Both the position numbers and the translations under genes were made by a program. From the NCBI GenBank assembly GCA_029747585.1, contig JAPEVF010000572.1, positions 1 through 29,772 on the forward strand: a stretch of 29,772 bases of DNA, in the 5' to 3' direction. Of the stretch, positions 1 to 9,964 are shown one piece after another (positions within the stretch are counted from its first letter, which is position 1; every line of letters starts with the position of its first letter). Below the pieces are notes generated by a model that saw only the letters and a list, made by a program, of their open reading frames with translations, had not been told where the DNA came from and did not search any database. The DNA is from Pleurotus djamor (taxonomy: Eukaryota > Basidiomycota > Agaricomycetes > Agaricales > Pleurotaceae).

Positions 1-393
1 GTCAACCATAGCCAGAACATAGTCGACCAAGGCCCAGTTTGTCATAGAAAAATTGACATGCAGTTCCGTAGTCCAATTCAAACGCGACCAAGCATCCTGG
101 TACGCCCGAAGTGCATCCAGACGCGCTGGGATCGGGAGGTGGTGAGATGGTGAGTCAACCATGCCTGCAGCGTATAATTCAATTTTATACTGAATGGAAG
201 TAGCCTCTTCATCGACGAACTCTCGGAATAGGCGGCAAACCTACGAACAATTTGCGAACAATATGTTTAAATTAATAATCATTTTAATGGGTCCAAGGAC
301 AATGAGTACTTGTCTACAGCGTATACACGAAAGTGGGCTGGCTTCTTCCAGTATCCGAAGAAGGAGCTCTGGCGGTAAATTGAGGAGTTTCAT
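1..393 (-). CDS. F-box family protein, copy 1 (5' part, runs off window)
   Basis: The start codon is the complement of 391-393. Exon 1 (393-310, 28 codons) reads MKLLNLPPELLLRILEEAS, the beginning of an F-box, the motif that binds Skp1 in SCF ubiquitin ligases. A 69-base intron (309-241, GTACTC...CGTAG) leads into exon 2, which is open to position 1. Exon 2 begins VCRLFREFVDEEA and contains PARLDALRAYQDAWSRLNW. Both exons align codon for codon with the copies at 1827 and 1689, and I see no stop or frame break, so this copy may be functional beyond the left edge. The intron position (after CRQ, phase 0) is the same in all three copies, so they arose by DNA duplication and not by retroposition. 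The F-box assignment rests on the LPPELLLRIL motif only; the substrate is unknown. Confidence 0.7.
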
Positions 394-739
394 ATTGAGT
401 TACGGTGGGGGAGAAATGGTGAGCAGTGCTGAGCGCTGAGCCCGCGAGCAAAGCCCAAACTTGGGTCAACAAGGTGTGCATGTGAAAGCCTAAGGGGTCC
501 ATCAGGATTCAGGGGCCCCCGTAATTACCGTCCCCAAGGCACGTTCAGCTATCGAGTCTATATTTGCCTACGACTATCACCAGATGGCAGAATTTGGCGG
601 CCGGGTGGTAGTCCATAAGGCCTACCCGTGTCGACCATCGTACCAAAACCAAAAGTTGCTCAAAAGTAAGATATATCGAAGCCAGTTGTCTTGACGAGAT
701 CAATGTTGGGAGGGAAAACGTGATTGAGTCTTTAGAAGA

Positions 740-1689
740 CAAACTTACCAGGATCCAGATGATTGCATCGGCGGCTATCGCTAGTCCTTCAATGGTACTA
801 CCAATTTCACCCTTCGTAGGCAGTTCCCGAAGGCGTGGCGGGAAAACGCATGTGGATCAACGTCATCGTTGCAGAATATTCGATGGTGAAGCCTCGAATT
901 TCCGACGAAGGTGTAAAACAGAAGCAGTCTGCAGGGGAGATGGTTCTCGGGTAGTCGAATGTGATGTTTGCTTCAGGGAGCGAACCAAGGCCCTCGAAGG
1001 GGAGATTCAGTTCACATAGTAGTCGATCTTTTCATATCCCATACAAGCAAGGAGTAGAATTTGGGGGACCGTCTCGTTGACACTAAGAAGGAGGTATCCT
1101 AGGTAAGTCAGCAATTTGACTCCAACGGACTTTAACTTAACATACGGGCGGGTTCCCGTAGCAGGGGTGAGGTAAACGAGAAGGTTTTGCGACGGGTCAA
1201 TGCCAAAGTCTTCCGTGCTCTTCTCGGTGGAATTTGTGGGAAAAGAACATTGTCTGCCAGGTTTGTTACCACGTAGTGTCGATGGGATGGTTTAGAACAA
1301 GAATTTCCCGGAGCGGTCAAGGACAGCCAATACATCGTCGACGATGGTCGAGATCAACGCATTAGAATCGAGTCGCAGTACGCCAGTCCAATCCAAGCGA
1401 GACCAGGCATCCTGGTATGCTCGAAGTGCGTTCAGACGTGCTGGGGTAGGGAGATTGCAGGATGGAGGGTCAGCCATTCCAGCCGCGTAGAGTTCAATTT
1501 TGTACTGGATCGAAGTGGCCCGTTCGTCAATGAACTCTCGAAAGCAGCGGCAAACCTAGGAACGTGGTTGTCGGGTCTGGTCGATTTCGATGCTAATGAA
1601 AGTACTTGTCTGCAGCGAACGCACGAGAGTGCACTGGCTCCTTCCAATATGCGGAGAAGGAGCTCTGGTGGTAAACCGAGAAGTTTCAT
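740..1689 (-). pseudogene. F-box family protein, copy 2, broken
   Basis: Starts at 1689 with MKLLGLPPELLLRILEGAS (exon 1, 1689-1606), a 50-base intron (1605-1556), then exon 2 beginning VCRCFREFIDERA. An in-frame TAA at 1294-1292 replaces the CAA codon found in copy 3, in an otherwise matching stretch (TIPSTLRG follows). Homology continues through FGIDPSQNLLVYLTPATGT to about 1150. Sequence matching the middle of copy 3 is then missing. Propeller-like sequence resumes around 1050 with LVWDMK, shifts frame, and continues as ANITFDYPRTISPADCF and then IRGFTIEYSATM. These pieces match ITPDYPNYTSPAYAF and TQGFSVVHSDHT of copy 3. It therefore has a stop, a deletion and at least one frameshift. The left limit of homology is unclear, and sequence from 394 to 740 looks unrelated or too decayed to align. 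Confidence 0.72.
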
Positions 1690-1826
1690 GATGAGGAACG
1701 GCAGTCAAGGTTGCACATAGGGCGCCTGTGTTAGACTTCCTTTCTTTCTCTTGCCTCATTGGTACTCAGGGAGGATCGTCACACGTACTTTTCACTGAGA
1801 CTGCAATTCGTANCCTGTCGATCATC
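1690..1826. promoter_or_regulatory. Shared divergent upstream region of F-box copies 2 and 3
   Basis: These 137 bases separate the start codons of two head-to-head F-box copies, so both promoters would have to lie here or overlap the neighbouring 5' ends. There is one N at 1813. I see no convincing TATA element. Both start codons sit in a similar context (CATCATGAAA), as expected for an inverted duplication. Confidence 0.35.
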
Positions 1827-3438
1827 ATGAAATTCATCGAATTGCCACCAGAGCTCCTCCTTCGAATATTGGACCGAGCTAGTGCACCTTCGTGTGTCCG
1901 GTGCAGACAAGTACTACATCTCGGCGCGGAGACGACCAGTGATTGATAACTTAGTACACATAGGTTTGCCACTTGCTTCGAGAACTCGTCGACGAAGAGG
2001 CCTCGATCCAATACAAGATCGAGCTCTACGCTGCTGGAATGGTTGATTCGCCGTCCTGCAATCTCCCTACCCCAGCGCGTCTGGACGCAATCCGAGCATA
2101 TCAAGATGCTTGGTCGCGTTTGAAGTGGAAAGGAGAACTGCAACTTGAATTTGATCCGTTCACCTGGACCACGGTCGGTGATGTTCTGGCTATGGTTGAC
2201 GAATCCGGGGACTTCTTCTTTCAAACCATACCATCAACATTGCGCGGTCAGAACCCTGGTCGGCAATGGACATTTTCCTCGGGAACGCACACGGAAGACT
2301 TTGGCGTTGACCCGTCCCAGAATCTCATCATCTTTCTGACCGGAGTCGCAGGAACCGATACGTACGTTGATTCACACTGAAGTTGATGTTGAAACACCCG
2401 ACCTCGTGTACCTCTGCAGAACTGAATCCTCAGTTAAACTTCACATACGTTCACTTGAGGATGGTACACCGCATCCAGCAGCCAGAGGGGATGTTCACCT
2501 GGACATTCCACACCTAGAAGGCACCGCGTATGCCATTCTTATCTGTGGTCCGCACGCCATCACCGCCTATACGACTGAAGAGCCAACCCCACGCACCACC
2601 TTTCGAATCTTTAATTGGAAAACTGGTGCTCCGATCGCCCTGGTACGTTTTGAAGTTCTCCAGTCGTGAAATATTGCTTACGAGCCAACAGTGCCCTAAA
2701 GATGGTATGGTGATCCAGGACCTTGCATTCATAAATGAAAGATACCTCCTTTGCGGTGCCCAAGACGATGACCTCGAAGAATCAGAATCACCCATGGTAT
2801 TCTTGCTTATATGGGATTTACAAGAAGTTCGTTCAATATGCAAACTGAATTTTGCCCTCGATGTACCTTGTGATCTCCCTCAAGTGGCCATCACACCTGA
2901 TTACCCAAACTATACCTCCCCCGCATACGCCTTTTCACCATCGCCAGATACCCAAGGCTTCTCCGTTGTGCACTCCGATCATACCATCCACCTGTTTTCG
3001 TCCACTCTGCACAATCTCATACGAGAGGCATCAACCCTCTCCGGCTCCGTATGTCTCGAGGTAGATTGGGCATCATGGGGTGTAGAGACCACCACTTTCT
3101 GTGATGACACCGATGTGGACTCTTTAGACCGTCACGTCTACGGGGAGAAGCTGGCAACGCTAGACGCCGTCGATACGCAACCTACAGGCGTTATGCGTCT
3201 GTTTGATTTCAACAGGCGCGCCGTCCTTCGCCAGGAATGCGTGGACTGTGACGACGATGACGACGATATCTGGATCATACATAAGGACCCCTCCGATCTT
3301 CCTGATCTTTTCAAAACCGTATCTTCGTCCCGCCTTCCCTTCAGTCAACTCCAGAAGAAGTTGCGGACCAAGGCTGACATCAACGATGTAGCAGGACTGG
3401 TAATCAATNGTTCGCACCTGCCATCTCTAATGTACTGA
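1827..3438 (+). CDS. F-box family protein with propeller-like C-terminus, copy 3
   Basis: Four exons join in frame: 1827-1910, 1964-2361, 2420-2642 and 2692-3438. They give about 483 residues. Introns are 53, 58 and 49 bases with GTAC donors and CACATAG, CTCTGCAG and CCAACAG acceptors. Residues 1-28 (MKFIELPPELLLRILDRAS) are the F-box start. The rest includes FGVDPSQNLIIFL, SVKLHIRSLEDGTPHP, VFLLIWDLQEV and FSVVHSDHTIHLFSS. This pattern of short beta-rich blocks with WD-like endings resembles the C-terminal domain of many basidiomycete F-box proteins. An acidic run (DCDDDDDD) lies near residue 425. Presumed role: substrate receptor of an SCF ubiquitin ligase, inferred from the F-box only. One N (3410) falls in the last codons, and the true 3' end could differ through another intron starting at 3410. 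Confidence 0.72.
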
Positions 3439-3456
3439 ATATTGCCACACCATAGG

Positions 3457-3843
3457 GACAATGTCGTCCATCCCCTCGTCAACGGCGTCCCCTACTGGCG
3501 ATGCCGCCGCTTTGCGACTCGTGCCCAAGCCGTTGCGCACTTCCAGGAGTGTATTGCTGCCGGGCTCGTCTTTCGTTACCACGGTCCTTAATCGTTTCAT
3601 GTACATCTTAGATCGTGCTCGTCAAGTACTTCGACAACGTTGACCTTCCCCACCCCGCACGTACCTGTATCTACACCTCCGCCTACATATTCTGTCTTTA
3701 CCACATCACCTACATCACTGTCGTTACTACCTGCCTTTATATCTGTCTTATCTGTCTTTACCACTTCGCCGCTGTATCTGTCGTTACTGCCACCAAAAAA
3801 TGTGTTTCCTAATATGGTTCAGGGAATTGAGATTACGAAGTGA
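3457..3843 (+). pseudogene. Viroplasmin / RNase H1 N-terminal-like domain remnant
   Basis: One frame reads DNVVHPLVNGVPYWRCRRF then ATRAQAVAHFQECIAAGLVF. This fits the second half of the RNase H1 N-terminal (caulimovirus viroplasmin-like) domain: a V.PLVNGVPG-like turn, an F.TR..A..F helix and a closing AxGLV. This small domain binds RNA/DNA hybrids in RNase H1 and is common as a stand-alone domain in Agaricomycetes. The first half, normally a YxVxxGRxxGIxxxW strand pair, is not present upstream. The frame is stopped by TAA at 3589-3591 but stays open on both sides, continuing into a Ser/Thr/Pro-rich tail (VSTPPPTYSVFTTSPTS) that ends at 3843. It starts only 18 bases after the F-box stop, possibly at an ATAG acceptor (3456). 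I read it as a truncated remnant. Confidence 0.45.
3691..3810 (+). repeat. 60-base tandem duplication, two copies
   Basis: Units 3691-3750 and 3751-3810 both begin TCTGTCTTTACCAC and share CTGTCGTTACT about 30 bases later. The unit is a multiple of three, so in the open frame it gives two 20-residue repeats, starting SVFTTSPTSLSLLP and SVFTTSPLYLSLLP. Confidence 0.75.
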
Positions 3844-3886
3844 CAAAGCGACAAAGCAATGACATGAGCTCGAGGTGACTATCAAT

Positions 3887-4620
3887 CTAGTTTAGGTAGC
3901 TTTGATACACAAACTTTCGTAGTTGGTAGGTCTCAGTGAACTCTACATACCCACCGAGCGCGTAAGCCACTACATCCTCAAGCGCCGCCTCCGTCTCTCG
4001 AACTGACTGTTGGATGCGACGAATGACGTCTAGCTGCGCACCGACGCCGGCTAGTTGGAGTACGGCCTTATGGCAACGTGCGAGGACCTTGTCAAAGCTT
4101 CCGATTTCGAGTAATGCCTCCTCGAAGATGTCGCAGGAGGGCTTGGGATTGTTGAGATAGCGTTGGCAGAGCGACTCGACGTAGTCCTTGATACGTCCGT
4201 TCTTGACGGCCTTGTACTTTTCGTTGGTCGTCCTTGCTAGAGCAAGCCACCCAGGAACGTCGCTGGGATCGAGGCTTTCCAGCGATCAATAAGTAGACAA
4301 TAAACCATTTACCCAATGTGACGTACCTTGTTGGAATACCAGTCTTGGTGGCACCGGGAATCATCTGCTTGCTTCAAGGGCCCAAAATGAGTGAATGAGA
4401 GGAAGAGAGGATATTGTAGACTCACTTATCGCGATCATACCGGTAACGAAGTGTCTTCCGAACATTGATCAATGCCTTTTGTCTAGAATAATGAGAGAGA
4501 ATACAGGCTGGAGAGCGTAGAATGGACTCACTTTTGGTAGCTACGTTTACTCTTGGCGCGATTGGCCATTGTGCGTTCCTCAGGAGTGTGGTAGAGGCGA
4601 GGTCGGCCACGACGAGCCAT
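3887..4620 (-). CDS. Small basic protein divergent from KDZ unit (companion gene A)
   Basis: Four exons on the minus strand join without a stop: 4620-4532, 4482-4426, 4371-4327 and 4274-3887. They give 192 residues, with introns of 49, 54 and 52 bases (GTGAGT, GTGAGT and GTACGT donors). The N-terminus is strongly basic: MARRGRPRLYHTPEERTMAN followed by RAKSKRSYQKQKALI. This could bind DNA or act as a nuclear signal and loosely recalls a bZIP basic region, though no leucine zipper follows. The C-terminal 130 residues look helical, with LALARTTNEKYKAVK, DYVESLCQRYLNN, CDIFEEALLEIGSFDK and IRRIQQSVRETEAAL. I recognise no named domain. It is divergent from the gene at 5027, and the KDZ transposase follows that, so a role as an accessory protein of the same element is an inference from position alone. 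Confidence 0.72.
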
Positions 4621-5026
4621 TCTGAAAGTGTCGAAGTCGGACACAAGGATTGAAGGTAAGCCTTATCCACGGTTGCGCTGGAAATCTTCGAATTGTCCTT
4701 TCTGACCTTTATTCATTCGTCTGACCTTTATTCATATCTATCCATCCCGTAGGCTAATCCACCCAAAATTTGCTGGGTGAGGTCGGCGTGAGTCGTGAGG
4801 AATACTTGGAAGTATTGGTTTCAGCCAAATGCGGGGCAAGGATGGTCCAACGATTTTTCTTGTCTTTGCCCCCTGAATAGACATGATCATGTGATACCCT
4901 TTCGAGTAATATATCTCACCCTTTTGGGAGGACGCGCTCCTTGCCTCTCCCCATTCTGCCGCCTCCAACGTGTTAAGACCATCATCACCTTTGCCTACTC
5001 CACTGGCACCCGTTGACTACCAGCAC
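4621..5026. promoter_or_regulatory. Divergent intergenic region between companion genes A and B
   Basis: These 406 bases hold the 5' flanks of both companion genes. A short near-direct repeat occurs at about 4702-4738 (CTGACCTTTATTCAT twice). No TATA box is evident. The right end (from about 4915) is open in the frame of gene B (APVDYQHMPQEY), so an upstream exon or start for gene B cannot be excluded. Confidence 0.35.
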
Positions 5027-5573
5027 ATGCCTCAAGAGTACGCTTACCCTGACGTGTACCACGAACACCGCCGCTCTTACGCAATCCATCTCCTCCCATA
5101 CCTTCGCAATGCGCATGCGAGACGCTCTCCTACCCAAAAAGCAGAGCTGCGAAAATACTTCAAGGCGGCTATACCTTGCATGCTAGACCGCTTCCCTCTT
5201 CCCCGGCGCGGCAGTAAACCTTGCTCAAAGGCCAGGCTCAACCATATCAAGCGAGTGCGTATTATTCTTTCTCATCTTGTGGTGTATGTTATTCATTGGC
5301 TTGATAGAACTTCGTGGCCAATTCTCTATGGTCTCTGGCACAAAGCCGCTTCTGCGATGTACCACCCTGCGAAGGTGACTGGAGGGCATACATGAACTTG
5401 GAGGCCGATCGCGAACGCCGAGTACGAGGCCATCTTCTTCCCTGCTCTGACTAATTCTGAAACCCTCATAGAGACAGAGGTGGCTTCTGCACGGAGAGGG
5501 CCAACCCCGCCAGCACCAGTTCATTGTTGCATTCCCAGACTACCGCGATCAGTACGACGAACTACTTGAATAA
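5027..5573 (+). CDS. Small protein next to KDZ transposase (companion gene B)
   Basis: Three exons join in frame: 5027-5254, 5308-5421 and 5472-5573, giving 147 residues. The introns are 53 and 50 bases; the second has a good branch sequence (CTGACTAAT) and CATAG acceptor. Skipping either intron gives a stop. The protein begins MPQEYAYPDVYHEHRRSYAI and has YLRNAHARRSPTQKAELRKY, a basic patch LPRRGSKPCSKARLNHIKR, then SLWSLAQSRFCDVPPCEGDW and ends FPDYRDQYDELLE. It looks like a compact helical protein, and I know no domain name for it. The stop lies 80 bases before the KDZ start codon on the same strand, the tightest spacing in the window, which suggests a shared element. The start may lie further upstream because the frame is open before 5027. 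Confidence 0.7.
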
Positions 5574-5653
5574 ACATATACATATTATTTCTCCGGATGT
5601 ATATATATGTATGTTGTTTTGGTATGATGTCGGAATAACTTCTATCTCTTCTT
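5574..5653 (+). promoter_or_regulatory. Short AT-rich gap before KDZ start
   Basis: The 80 bases between companion gene B and the KDZ start are AT-rich and contain CATATACATATT and GTATATATATGTATG (about 5574-5612), which could serve as a TATA-type promoter for the transposase. If so, it overlaps the 3' region of gene B. Read-through transcription from gene B is the alternative. Confidence 0.3.
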
Positions 5654-8600
5654 ATGCCACCAAAAAAAAAAACGCGCCGTCGCTGTCGAGGAGTATGGAC
5701 TCGATTCGGACACTCCCTCGATGACTGTGGATGCGGAGAGTGTCCACCACCACACCACCTACAATGCCTCGGCACAAGGCTTCGGACACAACACGTTGCA
5801 GTACACATCTGCTTCGGTGCTAGACGATCATTCCACTCAGCCTTCGGTTTTGGACACCATGGATACCCACGACATGATTCCCCCCGAGGACTTCTGGTCT
5901 CAGCTCAACGCGGATGAATCAGAGGAAGACGCACCACAAGCAAGGAAGCGTACTTATGCAGGGGTACATCTCTCAATCATGTCCGACTGAGTACCTGTTC
6001 ACTGATTCCGTAGGATAATCCATTACTTGTGTGGATGGACGAACGAGACACTTATGTTGAAGAATTTTTGGCTCTCGAGGCGCCTGCCACTACGTGTGTC
6101 TGCCCCCATTGCAGTCAACCTGCAATGTTCCGATGCTCACAATGCTTCGATGTGTGCTTGTACTGCAAGCCATGCATCATTTCCCATCATCTACGCTCCC
6201 CCTTCCATTCTATTGACGTGCGTAGATCTACCCTGACTCTATTGATCAAAAACTAATGCAGCGTAACAGATGTGGAACGGTCAATTTTTCGAGAAACGTT
6301 CTCTACAATCACTCGGCCTTCGAATCCAACTGGGTCATCCCCTTGGCCAACCGTGTGTCAACCCCACCCCTGCCTTCCGAGAAGGCTTCGTTGTCATCAC
6401 GTCGCATGGTGTTATCACTTGCCATCTTGATTTCTGTAACTGTGGTACCGCAGCGTCCAAGCCACGGCAACTCCTTGCAGCCCAACTATTCCCCGCCACT
6501 GTCATTGAACCGCGAAGTGCAGCAACGTTCGAGGTGCTGCGCTTATTCCAACTACTCTCGTTCAGCTCCAAGGTTTCGGGTTATGAGTTTTACCAGTCGC
6601 TTGTTCGGCTCACGGACAATATGGGCGGCGAAATCCCGGTACGTCTTAATCGCAACCCATGACCACTCAGGTTGACAGTGCATCTATTCTCAAGGACCGT
6701 TATTCCGTCTTCATGCGGATCATTCGCCAATGGCGCCATATACGTCAACTAAAACGCGCAGGCCGCGGGAACGAGTCAACAGGTGTAGCAGGAACTCAAC
6801 CAGGGGAGCTCGCCGTGTTGTGTCCAGCGTGCCCACATCCGGACAAGAACTTACCTGAGCAGTGGGATAAGTTGGGTGTGGCCATAGTGTATGTACAATC
6901 CCGCAAAACTCAGAGCTCGAGCTGACTCTTCCAAAGGTGGATTTATGCATTGTTCCTGGCCATCGATGCCAATTTTAGGCTGAAGCGACACTCCGTATCA
7001 GATGACACTCGGGATCCAGGCCTTTCAACCGGCCTTGCCTATTTTGTTCCGGAAAGGAAGTACAAGGACTTCCTCGCCGCTCCGGGAGAAATAGTTCCTG
7101 AAGCATTAAGCAACTGCAACAACTACGACGCCGTGAAGTTAGCTACCATTCGAGGAGGACATGGGGTCTCGTCCAGTGGGGTAGGTACAATTGAATGCAG
7201 CCGCCATGATATGAAGCGACCTCTGTCAGTGGGAGACTTACAGAAGGGGGAACGGTTGAGTGTTCCTTCCCTGATATTGAACTCAGCTGTTGATGCCGTG
7301 CTTTTTACAGTTACGTCAACATGGACTTCCTTTTCTTCTCAAGCATCGAGAACCATGCTCCCCAGCGGTGTGTCATCTCGTACGACATCGCCTGCCAGTG
7401 GACACGGAACCTAGGGAAACGTGCACTCGCGTACCCCTCAGAGGTGGTCGGTAGCCGCTTCCACCAAATTCAGCCAACTTATCTCGTGCCAAAATTCCAT
7501 CTATATGCTCATCGCGACCAGTGTCAAGTGGATTTCTCCTTTAATCTTACACCCTACGTTGGTCGAACGGACGGAGAGTCACCCGAACGTGGCTGGGCGG
7601 CGATGAATCCAGTTGCAAGCAGTACAAAGGAAATGGGGCCAGGCTCTCGCCGTGACACTTTGGACGATCACTTCGGGGATTATAATTGGCGGAAGGTTAT
7701 CACTCTGCGTGCGTGCCATTCTCCCGCAAGAATTTTTTTTATCTGATCTTCTGTGTAGATGAAACTTTACTTCGCAGAATCAAAGAAGCAGTCCCTGAGC
7801 GAAGCGAACATGTCATTGCCTTTAGGGATTTGAGCAATGCTCTCCCCGCTGAGTCTACCCTTGCATTCTCTCATCATGTATGGGCATGGGAGGCTAGACA
7901 AACAACAGATAATCCCTACAAATCAAAAGTCGAGCACGAATCACTGGAAAAAATCCGCCGGAAGCTAGCAGAAGAGGACGAAGCTTCGGCTCAGCATGAA
8001 GTTGACTTCGCAATCCACGATTCCGTGAGCCCCAGTGTCCTTATCGCTCAAGGGCTGGAACTCGAAGATCAACAGGCCCGGCTGGCCTTGGACGCGAAGC
8101 TCATCACTTCGGGCTCGACGGACATTCAACGGACCGAAATTATTGAAAGAAGAACTCGATTGATCCGCCGAATCACCGCGTGGTGTGTTATCCAAGAACA
8201 CTACATGCCTGGTCTTGTCAGTCTACGCCAGCCCGCGGACAAGTCTCCCTCTACGGCTCAGGGCGAACACTTCCCCCTGATGTTGCCAAGTGCACCCCAG
8301 TGTCCTCCTCGCATTAACGTCAAGTTGCTCGAATATGAATGGCGTCTCCGCTATGGCAAGGCGCTTGATTATTTGGACGAAATTCGTCGTCTCTTACTCG
8401 TACTCAGCTCTATGTATCAGTCCAAATCAAAATATTCCCGTGGCCAGCAGCAAAATACTCGTAGCATTGCTCTGATTGGAAATGTACAGCAGCGCATCAA
8501 GTATACAGTCGAACGCTATCGTTACGGCCGAAAGGCGCTGGAATCATTGGCAAAAAGGCTCGATAAGCCTGGGTGGGATGCGGTGATTCTCCCCCTTCAA

Positions 8601-9088
8601 GACCAGGATGTCCGCGGTCTCAAAGAAGGGGATGATGCTGGTAGCTCCGAAGGACGTCGGAGGCTTTCGTGGATATGGGCAGCTCAACGTACAACTGATG
8701 ACGAGTTTGTTGAAGGCAAAAATGAAGGTATGTGTTATATCACCAATATTTCTGTGTTTTTCCCCTACATTTTCCCCTAGCCCTACGAATCGAATGGTGT
8801 AAGGCGCGAGCACGTGCTCACCGTTGGCAGGAGGAATGTATCCTTCTTTCCGAGGAGATGCGTCGTGTTGTGCAATTCCACATGTGGCAAGCTAACGTCT
8901 GGAAACGGCGAGCTCAGGAAGCACCATCTCAGGGCGCTGGCGCTTACGCGTGGCGCCAACACGATGTTCGACAGACATTGGCCGATCGGTGCAAGAGGGC
9001 ATGGGCATCAGTAGAGACATGGATCAAGTATGGCGAAGGTGCGGTTGTGGCTGGCGAAAGGTTGGTTGAGCAGCACGATCGGGTCTAA
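5654..9088 (+). CDS. KDZ (Kyakuja-Dileera-Zisupton) transposase with CxC2 cluster
   Basis: Eight exons: 5654-5963, 6014-6217, 6270-6638, 6671-6888, 6937-7254, 7311-7708, 7759-8727 and 8781-9088. All junctions keep frame, giving about 1030 residues. The exception is the start: an 11-A run at 5662-5672 puts MPPKKK one base out of frame with RAVAVEEYGLDSD. Exon 2 holds the CxC2 cysteine cluster (CVCPHCSQ, FRCSQCFD, CLYCKPCI, then HH and PFHSID), typical of KDZ transposases. The RNase H-fold core follows, with candidate acidic residues in LAIDANFRLKR (about residue 377), SYDIACQW (about 498) and RTDGESPERGW (about 562-565). GVGTIECSRHDMKRP and SVGDLQKGER are also family-typical. The C-terminal third is helical with R/E-rich segments. 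It should cut and join DNA in the nucleus. The 32-base intron 6639-6670 is unusually short. Intact apart from the A-run, so possibly recently active. Confidence 0.9.
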
Positions 9089-9964
9089 ATCATATATTTT
9101 TTTCTCTATTTTACGGTCAATGTGNTTTTGTTTTTTTTTAAAAAAAAGAAGCTACAATGTTCGAGAGCGCAAAACCCGTTGAAAGGAGGAAACCAAGGGA
9201 ACCGTGACAGTCAAAATAAGAATAAGATAAGAATAAGATAAAAAAGATTGAGCGCGTGGGGAATGAATGGGGGATGAGGGTGGCACGTAACGGGTGACCG
9301 TATGTTTTTTTTGGTCCAACATTCAGGCGCATTAGCTCAAAACGGATCAAATGACAGGCAAGTATCTACATGGTTTTTGACGGTCATGATTGGTAGAGTG
9401 GTGAGTACGGAGGCGGCGAGCGACAGTAAAAGCTATATGTTTTTTTAGGAAAATAAAACGGAAAAATATTCCGATGGGCGCTGGGAGCAAAGCGGGGTGG
9501 CGGCTAGATGACAATGGCTTAGACGCGATAAGTCCGGTGAGGGAAAGGTGGGGTGGTGGCGGGTGGTGGCGGTGGTGGTGGGGAGGAATACACGGTATGT
9601 TTTTTTCCTGTTTTTTTTCTGTCGATCGTGATTCTGTCGGATTGCGGAAACGGGATCGCGAGGTTCCAAGACGCCGTATATGGAAAGGGTGGAGCGACAG
9701 ATGTTAATAGCGAGAAGATTGATTGTGACCGATAAGAGCAGAGGGCGGGATGTATGATTTCGGTAACGGCGGGGGGAACACGAGGCACAGTGTGCAAGCG
9801 ATACAATGGGAGGACAACGACGGTGGGAACTAGCTTCCCAATGGAGGGAATTAGGTAAGAGGGCTTCTACGCCAGACTGCTTACAACGTTTGATGTATCC
9901 TCTATTCACTGTAATTACAGTATTGGATGTATCCGATCACCAGGGTCTGGTGGATGAAAATTAA
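9089..9964. other. Gene-free flank behind the KDZ gene
   Basis: No coding region is supported here. The stretch has T-rich and A-rich runs (9115-9150, one N at 9125), a short AAGAATAAGAT tandem (about 9217-9240) and a GGTGGC-like purine-rich run (9549-9585). Towards the end there is a perfect 14-base palindrome ACTGTAATTACAGT (about 9908-9921), a repeated GATGTATCC on each side of it (about 9891 and 9925), and CACCAG...CTGGTG (about 9938). The end of the presumed KDZ element should lie here, but I could not pair it with an inverted repeat near 3840. Confidence 0.4.

Noticed and set aside
9445..9909. 154-codon minus-strand open frame
   Set aside because: Low-complexity Thr/Pro/Ser sequence opposite a GGTGGC-rich tract; no start context, introns or family.
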